64,000 bases of DNA, from contig CM049313.1 of NCBI GenBank assembly GCA_026874595.1, positions 25,168,008-25,232,007 of the forward strand, in the 5' to 3' direction. Source of the stretch: Sipunculus nudus. Taxonomy: Eukaryota; Annelida; Sipuncula; Golfingiida; Sipunculidae. Below are positions 48,801 through 60,800 of this stretch, one piece after another. The position numbers were made by a program, and so were the translations under genes. The stretch's first letter is position 1; every line of letters begins with the position of its first letter. Under the pieces are notes generated by a model. The model was not told the origin of the DNA. It was given only the letters and a program-made list of their open reading frames with translations, and did not search any database.

Positions 48801-51800
48801 ATAACTTAAATACAACTTCATGTCAAGCAGACTCACTAAAATCTGTTCAACAAATATTGCTGTCTGTTACCCTAAGTAAATGAGAAATTCCTAACATTAT
48901 TGAAGTAACCCAATGTGGTTCATGTTTCCTGTCCATGGCCTAGCAATAAACTGACCCAGAATTTTTATTCAGCCAAGCCACTGCTTCACTCAGAAACTTG
49001 GTGTACAGGTTCATGTGACTGTGTAGTGTGTACTCGCATCCTGTTCATCAAGATGTAATTTCTAACAAAGCTTGATTTAAACTGGACTTATAAAGTTAAC
49101 ATTGAAAAGCCAATATGGATTTGTATGGTAAATGGAGTTTCAGCAGAGCTTGTTCTGGTGAGTACCAGTATTTAAAACAGAGACAGACAGTCACTGACTA
49201 ATGACATGGCAGGCCTGCTTGTGCACAAAGCCATGTGCTGTTGTTTATACACATCATGGCTGCTAACTGATTGGCTCCTGCCGTGGCTGTGCACCTCCCC
49301 CGCTAAATTTAAACTGGGACTGGCATGGACACTCATAATTTATTTTCCTGCAGACACCACATAAACTGACCTAGAAATGATAATTTATTTCAGTTACTTG
49401 CAGTATCAGGAACATGTCTGCAAAAATCAAGCTCTGGTAACATCTTCCTTCCCAGCTAATATTCAGATTACAGTCAGAGCCCAAGTGAACAGTTGCAGGT
49501 ATTATGTTAAACTCCATGTTGCCCAGTAACGCCCCCTGGTATTTATAGTGGCACTCGGTCTTTAAATCTAGGAAGGTCCTTAGGGAAATCTACATGGAAA
49601 TCTAAAATGATGTCACAGTAACCTATATTGTGCAAGCTATGGTGTAAAAATATATTTACCACTCTGTCTCAGTATTTAAGGTGGATGAATAAAGATTTTG
49701 CAGTGGATTTTTATATGAAAATAATGTGCCTCATTTACTTGGACTGTGTGATATTATTGATTAATTGGTATATCGCGATACAGTGATTTGCATATTGTGT
49801 ATCCTAATACAGTTTCTAAATATCAATATATTTGATATTTTGTTACATGTACCTAAAAATGAAATTTTGAAAGAAAAATTTAGTTTCTGTTACAAATTAG
49901 ATATATTAATGTGTCAGATGAATGACAGGCTTAAAGTGAAAGCTGCTGCCATGTCTTTAGATGTGTTGGAGGAAATGTTCAAGTGTTCAAGTAGGCCTGA
50001 TATATCACGGATGAAAGGTGCGTCCCAGGAAATTTGCATGTCTGTGTGGTGACTTATTGGTATATGAGAAATATTTCCATAAAACAAAAGAAAGGAGTGC
50101 TGAACACATTCTTAATAATTAATCATTCATTAAAAATCTCTCCTCACATCCTAAGTTAACACTACTATTGTTTAAGAACAGCAGCCTTGCGATATGGTAC
50201 AGGACCGTGGCTGTAAACACCACCTGTTCCACTCTATGCAAAACCACTCTCCATAAGTCACTAATTGCTTTGATTTTAGAGGTTTCTTTGAGTCTTTACC
50301 AAGTACATTAGTAAGTGATATTGTTATATATTTTGTGTTTAAAATACACTAATCTGCATAAATGTTTGTTGTCTCATTATATATAACATGATAATGAATG
50401 GTAAATCATAATAAAATAAATAATTAAATTATATAATATAGAAAACACACTAATTTCCTAAAAATTTTGTACAATGAAAATATTGAAATATGTATCGCTA
50501 TACGTTACAACATATCACAATTTTTCCCTATACGAAAAAAGTAGGCAATACCCAGCCCTATCATCTGCACCTCAAAGACTATCAGCATACAGTGTTTGAA
50601 CACAATTAGATCAATGTTTTTGAGGTATCAGGGGCCACTGATTGCAATATTTGATTATATTATGTATGTGCATACAGACTTAGTGTCATGTTTGTGTCCA
50701 GTTTCTCAAGAACAGCTGCAACTATCAACTTTTACAGGAATATTGTTCAAATGACATATATGTATGTAAGCTGTTGGTGTAGCCACCTGTTGTTGACATG
50801 TTTTCTGCAGGCCAGATTGATTTATTCAATTTTTGCCAGGTAAAACAAAACATATGATATTTCAGGTTTCACAAGGTCATGTGACATAGACTGAAGCCAT
50901 ATTCAGTTTGTAAAGTATTTTGTGGTAATTTAACTGAATGCTTAGCATTTGAAGTGATATCTGCATCTGCCATTAATACTAGTTCCCTCCTACCCAAACT
51001 GATTATACCTTTTCACCACAGAGGGAGAATTTTAGTTTGAGTTTTAACTGTAGTTCATCTCATGTTTTGTTAATATAGACTCTGTTATCTATGGACAGTG
51101 TCATGTATAATAAATGGTATACAGGTATATATTTAATTGTGAACATTTTTTGTCATCAGCGGTAGATTTGCCACCACAGAAAAATGACCCGCCGCACCAC
51201 TTTGCCAGTGTAGCACCGTTCCATTCTGCTTCACTTGAAGAGTTTTATCAACAAGGAATCACAAGCCCAGCTGTGGATGAACTGTCAGCCCTCGTCCAAA
51301 TCAAGTAGGCCATGTTTATAGCTCTATTCACATCAAGTAGGCCATGATTCTAACTCTGTCCAAATCAAGTAGGCCGTGTTTATAGCTCCATTCACATCAA
51401 GTAGGCCATGTTTATAGCTCCATTCACATCAAGTAGGCCATGTTTCTAGCTCTGTCCAAATCAAGTAGGCCGTGTCTATAGCTCCATTCACATCAAGTAG
51501 GCCATGTTTCTAGCTCTGTCCAAATCAAGTAGGCCATGTTTCTAACTTAGTCCACCTAATGTTTCTAACTATGTACACTTCAAATAGGCAATGTTTCTAA
51601 TTCTGTCCACATCAAGCATGCAATGTTTCCTAGCTCTGCCTACATCAAGTATCCCATGTTTCTCACTCTGTTCACATCAAGTATGCCATGTGTAGCACCA
51701 TACCATTATTGTTTCTAACTCTGTCAGCATCAGGTAAGCCAGGTTTCTAACTGTACACATCACATATTCCATGTATCTAGCTCTGTCCACATCAAGTATC

Positions 51801-54800
51801 CCATGTTTCTCGCTCTGTTCACATCAAGTATGCCATGTGTAGCACCATACCATTATTGTTTCTAACTCTGTCAACATCAGGTAAGCCAGGTTTCTAACTG
51901 TACACATCACATATTCCATGTATCTAGCTCTGCCTACATCAAGTATCCCATGTTTCTCGCTCTGTTCACATCAAGTATGCCATGTGTAGCACCATACCAT
52001 TATTGTTTCTAACTCTGTCAACATCAGGTAAGCCAGGTTTCTAACTGTACATATCACATATTCCATGTATCTAGCTCTGTCCACATCAAGTAGGCCATGT
52101 TTCTAACTCTGTCTGTACATCATTTATGCCATGTTTCTAGCTCTGTATACATCACATATGCCATATTTCTAGCTCTGTCTACATCATGTATGCCATGTTT
52201 CTAACTCCATCCACATCAAGTAGGCCATGTTTCTAGCTCTGTCTACATCAATTAGGTCATGTTTCTAGCTCTGTCCACAAATAGTAGCCATGTTTATAGC
52301 TCCATCCACATCAAGTAGGCGGTGTCTCTAACTTGGTCCACATCATGTTTCTAACAATGTCCACATCAAGTAGGCCATGTTTCTAGCTCTGTCTACATCA
52401 ATTAGGTCATGTTTCTGACTTGATCCACCTCAAGTAGGCCATGTTTCTAACTCTGTCAACATCAAGTAGGCCATGTTTCTAACTTGATCCACCTCAAGTA
52501 GGCCATGTTTCAAGCTTTGTCTACATCATGTATGCCATGTTTCTAGCTCCATCCACATAAAGTAAGTCATGTTACTAAATTGGTCCATGTCATGTTTCTA
52601 ACTATGTCCACATTAAGTAGGCCTTGTTGCTAGCTCTGTCCAAATCAATTAGGCCATGTTTCTAGATCTTTCAACATCAAGTAGGCTATGTTACTAGCAT
52701 TACCCACATCAATTAGGCCATGTTTCTGGCTTCATCCATATCTGGTAGGCCATGATTCTAGTACAGTCCACATCAAGTAGGACATGAATTAGAATTGTGT
52801 ATTTCTTTTCACAGAATATATATGTATACAGAATATTATAATGTTAATTGTGGATTTCCTTCTGGTATATATTCTAGGTATTGATCTCTATTTTTAAGAA
52901 TTTTGTGACTTCTGCTGTAATTTCTCTCTGAAATGCAGTGATAATAATTAAATTAACAGTGGATCTTTGTTGAAGAATTGACATGTTATTTGTTGGCCCA
53001 TCTTTAGCACAGATGTGGCCATGAAAGCCTTGACAGACGAAGAAAAACTCATGAAAAAGTATCAGAGAAGACTGAGAACTAACAAGTCAATAGCTCGGAG
53101 ACCGGTCACGATGCAGCATGACACTTCTAGTGTGGTGGATGATCAGTCTGAACAGGGTAAGTCAGAGTGCTGTATACAAGTTAAATAATACAGTAGGAAA
53201 CCAGAAGATCAATTAGAGGTATTTGGTTATATCCCCACATGAAAATCAGTGGTGAACTTACAAAGGCAAAATTAATATACATTGTTTTATGTTTATCTTC
53301 ATCCAAATTAAAGACCCAGCACCATGTACCAGTAAATAACTGGACAACTAAACCACTGTAAATTGCATGTCTGCAGCTTATTTCAGTTTCATTTACCAGT
53401 AAAACGGTTTTTGTTTCTGATGCAGTGCCTTTTTGTTAAGTTTATTTTTTTTCATCAACAGAAAATGTTCCTAAAGAAACGGCAATTTTGCCAAGAACTA
53501 GAAGCAAGACACTTCTGCCCTCAAGAAATGATATGATCATTGAGCGAAGCCGTCATTACCAGACCCAGGTGCAGGACAAACCTCCCAAAGAGGATGCTAC
53601 AAGGGTCTCCGATGTCACAGTCCAAGAGCCCCGAAGTGGACTCCCAACAGAGAGTGCAGGTCGTGTTTATATACATATGTTGCAATGTGTTAAATGGATT
53701 AAGAACTGTATGTCAAAATAATTGGTATAAAAATGTTGTGGTTATTTCTTTTCAATAAGAAATATGTTTGGCACAGATGCTTTGTTTCGTCAAGTTGTTT
53801 GCTACCTCATATTTTGCTTATGTTTGTTTATGACTGCTAAGGTGTTTATTTGCTGTCTTTTAGTAAAACAAAAGATGTTGCTGATATTGTGCTTATGTGC
53901 TCAAGATATGCGGAGCTACTAATAGTTTCATATATATGAAGAAGTCACTTTCAAACAGTATAATGATATTTTAGTTTATGCACACTATTGTATCATTTGC
54001 AAATCTTTGGTAAAAAAGGTGTGGCCATGGTGACAAGGATAATTTTTCTCTCTAAAGTGATGTTATTAATATAAAACTCAGAACCAGAGTGTATAGCTGG
54101 TTCCTTCATATATTTCTTTAGATTTAACTTGATTGTTTGCTGGTTCCTGCGTATATTTCTTTAGATTTAACTTGATTGTTTGCTGGTTCCTGCGTATATT
54201 TCTTTAGATTTAACTTGATTGTTTGCTGGTTCCTTCATATATTTCTTTAGATTTAACTTGATTGTTTGCTGGTTCCTGCGTATATTTCTTTTGATTTAAC
54301 TTGATTGTTTGCTGGTTCCTTCGTATATTTCTTTAGATTTAACTTGATTGTTTGCTGGTTCCTTCATATATTTCTTTAGATTTAACTTGATTGTTTGCTG
54401 GTTCCTGCGTATATTTCTTTTGATTTAACTTGATTGTTTGCTGGTTCCTGCGTATATTTCTTTTGATTTAACTTGATTGTTTGCTGGTTCCTTCATGTAT
54501 TTCTTTAGATTTAACTTGATTGTTTGCTGGTTCCTGCGTATATTTCTTTAGATTTAACTTGATTGTTTGCTGGTTCCTGCGTATATTTCTTTTGATTTAA
54601 CTTGATTGTTTGCTGGTTCCTTCATATATTTCTTTAGATTTAACTTGATTGTTTGCTGGTTCCTGCGTATATTTCTTTTGATTTAACTTGATTGTTTGCT
54701 GGTTCCTTCATATATTTCTTTAGATTTAACTTGATTGTTTGCTGGTTCCTGCGTATATTTCTTTTGATTTAACTTGATTGTTTGCTGGTTCCTGCATATA

Positions 54801-57800
54801 TTTCTTTAGATTTAACTTGATTGTTTGCTGGTTCCTTCATATATTTCTTTAGATTTAACTTGATTGTTTGCTGGTTCCTGTGTATATTTCTTTAGATTTA
54901 ACTTGATTGTTTGCTGGTTCCTGCGTATATTTCTTTTGATTTAACTTGATTGTTTGCTGGTTCCTGCGTATATTTCTTTTGATTTAACTTGATTGTTTGC
55001 TGGTTCCTTCATATATTTCTTTAGATTTAACTTGATTGTTTGCTGGTTCCTGCGTATATTTCTTTTGATTTAACTTGATTGTTTGCTGGTTCCTTCGTAT
55101 ATTTCTTTAGATTTAACTTGATTGTTTGCTGGTTCCTTCATATATTTCTTTAGATTTAACTTGATTGTTTGCTGGTTCCTGCGTATATTTCTTTTGATTT
55201 AACTTGATTGTTTGCTGGTTCCTGCGTATGTTTCTTTTGATTTAACTTGATTGTTTGCTGGTTCCTTCATATATTTCTTTAGATTTAACTTGATTGTTTG
55301 CTGGTTCCTGCGTATATTTCTTTAGATTTAACTTGATTGTTTGCTGGTTCCTGCGTATATTTCTTTTGATTTAACTTGATTGTTTGCTGGTTCCTGTGTA
55401 TATTTCTTTAGATTTAACTTGATTGTTTGCTGGTTCCTGCGTATATTTCTTTAGATTTAACTTGATTGTTTGCTGGTTCCTGCGTATATTTCTTTTGATT
55501 TAACTTGATTGTTTGCTGGTTCCTGCGTATATTTCTTTTGATTTAACTTGATTGTTTGCTGGTTCCTGCGTATATTTCTTTTGATTTAACTTGATTGTTT
55601 GCTGGTTCCTGCGTATATTTCTTTTGATTTAACTTGATTGTTTGCTGGTTCCTGCGTATATTTCTTTTGATTTAACTTGATTGTTTGCTGGTTCCTGCGT
55701 ATATTTCTTTTGATTTAACTTGATTGTTTGCTGGTTCCTGCGTATATTTCTTTTGATTTAACTTGATTGTTTGCTGGTTCCTGCGTATATTTCTTTTGAT
55801 TTAACTTGATTGTTTGCTGGTTCCTGCGTATATTTCTTTTGATTTAACTTGATTGTTTGCTGGTTCCTGCGTATATTTCTTTAGATTTAACTTGATTGTT
55901 TGCTGGTTCCTGCGTATATTTCCTTAGATTTAACTTGATTGTTTGCTGGTTCCTGCGTATATTTCCTTAGATTTAACTTGATTGTTTGCTGGTTCCTGCG
56001 TATATTTCTTTAGATTTAACTTGATTGTTTGCTGGTTCCTGCGTATATTTCTTTAGATTTAACTTGATTGTTTGGAAGGTTCCTGCGTATATTTCCTTAG
56101 ATTTAACTTGATTGTTTGCTGGTTCTTGCGTATATTTCTTTTGATTTAACTTGATTGTTTGCTGGTTCCTGCGTATATTTCTTTAGATTTAACTTGATTG
56201 TTTGCTGGTTCCTGCGTATATTTCTTTTGATTTAACTTGATTGTTTGCTGGTTCCTGCGTATATTTCTTTTGATTTAACTTGATTGTTTGCTGGTTCCTG
56301 CGTATATTTCTTTTGATTTAACTTGATTGTTTGCTGGTTCCTGCGTATATTTCTTTAGATTTAACTTGATTGTTTGGAAGGTTCCTGCGTATATTTCCTT
56401 AGATTTAACTTGATTGTTTGCTGGTTCTTGCGTATATTTCTTTTGATTTAACTTGATTGATTAACTGGTTCCTGCGTATATTTCTTTAGATTTTCAGCTC
56501 AGCTGACTATAAGTCAACTGAGCTATAGTCATGGTCCATTGTCCGTTGTCCGTCCAACCGTCCGTGTGTCCTCCTGTTAGACTGGCATGTTTTGAAACCA
56601 TTAGACCTACGAATCCAAAATTAGGCTACTGTTAGATGTCCCCAAAATCTCCTTCCATGCCGAAAATTGGGTCAATATGACTTCATTCCTTCGAGATATT
56701 TAGAAAAAACCTCAAATTTTCAATAAAAACCTATTATCACACTTCAGGACTGCCTAATATCAAAACCACTTTTCTGTTTATCTTAATATTTACCAGAAGT
56801 AATCTCCTATATATTTCCTATATACATGCCAGAAATTAAGTCCGTTAAGTATAATTTCTCTAAGTTATGGGCCCAAACATAATGGACTTTGTAAAAAAAT
56901 CAGGAAAAATATTTACTCACTTAACATGAAAAATTTTGAAACAAGAGACTATTTTCCCAAGTGTATAACTTTGTTTAATTTAGATTCAATTGTTTACCCA
57001 AAATTAGATCTGAATTTTGTAAATTTTTTAAGTTTAATAATAAAAATAAAAATCTGTACCTTACATTTTGCCCAACTTTGACCATGGCATGTTTTTTTCC
57101 TGTAAGTACTATTGATTTAATTTTTCACAGCATGTAAACATAAGTATTTTATTTGTTTAAATCTGAAATTTGAAAATAAAAGCTGGAAAATTTGGCAAGC
57201 TATTGATTTTTTTCTTGAGGCTCTATTGTAGTCAGTTGCTTTGTCCAGATGCAGGGTCCCACTCCAGGTCACTGGAAGTCAGCTATGCAAGGGTTTCTGA
57301 TTTGTTACAGTCACTGGGGGAGATCCCCAGCTGTGACAGGTGTACAGTTATTCTCATATCACCACCCCAATCCCCCCCCCCCCCCCCAAACCCAACCCAC
57401 CAAGTGTTCTGCAGTAAATGTTATTGTCTCCACTCCAATATACAAAAACTTTACTTGAAAAAGTAATTGGAGATGTAATCCAGAAGATGCCATGTTGTTT
57501 TAATGTAGCATTTTTAAAGAAATCAATTTTCTTTTAAATGATTTTAACAAATATAATTTAACCCATCAGTATACTCAAGTGTATAAAATATGAAGCAAAT
57601 TATGGATAAATATAGGCACAATTTAAAATTGTTAAATCTGAATCAAGTATTATATTTAGATATTTATTGTTTTGCAAATTTATTTTTGTGGTAAAAAATA
57701 AATAAACATTTGTAAGCATAATGTAGTGTTGTCTGACAAGATTGAGACTTATGATGATGCAATTTAGAATTATGAATCAACTTTTATATTCAGATATATA

Positions 57801-60800
57801 TGTCATATTGGAAATGTTTGGATTTAAACTTGTAATAAAAAATTGATATGATATAAAAACGAGGATCTAATACAAACATTTGTTAATTATTTTCCTGCCT
57901 CAGCAGAATTGGAGATCAGGCCATGTATATGTGTGCAGATGTGTTGTTAATCCCACCATCCCCCCCCCCCCACCCTACCATTGATTCCTGTGCACTGGGA
58001 CATTAGTTTTTATTGCAAATGTATAAAATTTATTTAATTAAAAAAATCATAGGATAAGAAAAAATTAAGATCTTATTGAAACATATTCTTGCCTTAGGAG
58101 AATAGAACATAAAGTGATCAGCTCTGTCCATCATCTCTCCTTTATCATTAAATATATATTAATTATGAAATTTTCCTATATATAAGCACTATTGAAATAA
58201 CTTTCATATGCTGTATGTGTTTTGAATTAAGCTATTAAAGTCTGAAATTTGAAAGCAAATTATATATTCAGTTGTGTATTATTGCAGATGTAAAACTTTA
58301 AAAAAAAATTGGTATAATAAAAAATTAGGAAATAATTGAAACTTCATATATTATCAGCCTTGTTTGTCTCCCAGTCTGTCTGTCCTTTTTTAAGTATTAA
58401 GTTATTTGGAATGAACTCTTTTATCCTGTAAGCATTGTTGAATTAATTGTAAATCCTATGTATATACACTATAATAATACAGATATATTGTAACTCCCAC
58501 CATTCCACTCCCAGCCACCAAGTCCTTTCATCTGTGGACTGTGGACATTAGTTATATTTCAACTGTATACATTTCATAAAATAAAAAAATACATATATTT
58601 AATAATATATATTTAAAAAAAATAGATTCAATTGAACAAATGTGTAAACTACTGAAATGTCAACAGTTAATCAAAAAGCCAACTAATGATCATGGTAATA
58701 GTACAGATCATTTGTTCACAAACTGCTCACATGCTTCAGTTTCAACATTAGGAAACACATGGTCAGGTCACAAAATATTATTTGCAACAATTTCTTGCAC
58801 ATCAATATAAACCAATCATATAAACCAACCATGGCCTTTATTACCTCTTCCTCTTACACTTTATCTCCATTTGATATTATTTTAGATTTTTACCTTCAAG
58901 GTCAACTTCAGCTTAGCACAGTGACCCATGAGTCTCTTGTTCTGAACTTGTTTAGATGGTTCCTGCATATATTTATTTAGATTTAACTGAGCTTGTTTAG
59001 CTGGTTTGTGTGTATATTTCTTTAGATTTAACTGAGATTGTTTAGCTGGTATCTGCGGATATTTCCTCAGATTTCCAGGATGAGGATGAGTTGCTTCATC
59101 ACCTCAAGGAGTCGTACATGTCTGGAGTTGATGGTGAGACTCTGACTCTGCCGTGTGCACAAACCATCATCGGTGTAACACTACACTACTACAAAGCCAA
59201 ACAAGTCCAGTCTCCAAATGTAAGTTACTGCATTTTTCCCACAATCTTACCCATTCTTTTAACCTGTTTGCCACATTTAAAGCAATCCTGAAAGGGGATA
59301 GATAGCATCTTGTATTCATTTAAAACCTGCATCATGCCCACTAATATTTCTTGCCCCAGATAGTTTAAATAAAAATGAGTTTGACTGTGTCATCAGGACT
59401 GCTTTTTTTTACACATTAAAAAAAATGAACATTGCAGTTATCATTTTCATATCAAAACTGTTAGCATACCTTAAAACATTCTTTTTATAGTGTTCTCAAT
59501 ATATTTTACAATTAAATTAATCAAAATGATAAATGGTTAGCATTGGGTCAGTGAACCCTTGTAAGATGACAGTCCTTACATACTCATCATTATTTTATTT
59601 ATATTTGCTCATAGAAGTTTATATGTAGACACTGAATTACGTTAGTCCTTTATTTTCTCATGGCACTTTCATAATTTCAGGAATTGGTTGCTGGACTTTT
59701 GTCAAAAAACATGTTCCTTAGCAATAAAGGCATCCATGACAAGTATGTTGGAATGGAGGGACCTGAGGCGCTGGAGAAAAAATTAAGAGAGTAGGTACAC
59801 CCCCCTGGTATGCTGTCGTAATGAGACGGTGTGTGTCTCACAAATAAGTTGTCGTAATGAGACGGTATGTGTCTCACAAATAAGTTGTCGTAATGAGACG
59901 GTATGTGTCTCACAAATAAGTTGTCGTAATGAGACGGTATGTGTCTCACAAATAAGTTGTCGTAATGAGACGGTATGTGTCTCACAAATAAGTTGTCGTA
60001 ATGAGACGGTATGTGTCTCACAAATAAGTTGTTGTAATGAGACGGTATGTGTCTCACAAATAAGTTGTCGTAATGAGACGGTATGTGTCTCACAAATAAG
60101 TTGTCGTAATGAGACGGTATGTGTCTCACAAATAAGTTGTCGTAATGAGACGGTATGTGTCTCACAAATAAGTTGTTCCAACCAAGGAGTGCCCATTTTA
60201 ATGAGGTAATTTCACCGCTATCATTTCAAAACTTTCTCCTTAAAACACACCACATAAATTAAAACGTTTGAGAGCAATTGCCTATGTTCATCAGGCACAT
60301 GGAGCAGACTATAGGTCCTTCCTCATCTAATTGTATCGAACAGAAAGGAAATAATCCCTGTGTGATCATTGTCTTGACTGGGGCTCAGGTGTGGAATTGA
60401 GTCCACTTTTTCAGGGATTCACACTGGGACTATAGACACGGTGGCCCTGCACTGTAACTTGGACTCTGAGTTTAGGACTCAAAAATTCTGGAAGATTCCA
60501 GCTATAAGAAATAAAAAAAAGTATAAAAAAAAGCTTTGTCACATTATTTCTTGTTTACATATTGGAAAACACACCACAAACATGTATATAGTATACATGT
60601 GTTGCTGTAATAGAATATTACGAAAATTAGACATTCTGCCGCATGTTTTATACTTTATTTTCATGTAGACTTACCTTTTCAGTATTTGTCATCGGGTAGG
60701 GAGATCCAAATAATTATTTATAAGTTATACAAATTACATGATTTAAGAGAACAAACTTTAGATGAAGCAGATTTTTTTTATTAGTGTTTTATTTGTTGTT

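Larger units (their letters stand above)
53660..59070 (+). other. TICRR intron 8
   Basis: 5.4 kb, the longest intron in the window. It consists mainly of a 43-bp array (54093-56492), an inserted hairpin-ended element (56495-58940) and a few diverged array units that run into the exon 9 acceptor. Confidence 0.85.

Noticed and set aside
59677-60209. Open frames of 126-162 codons on both strands with 12-residue repeats
   Set aside because: They follow from the 36-bp array in intron 10, which lacks stops in several frames; not genes.
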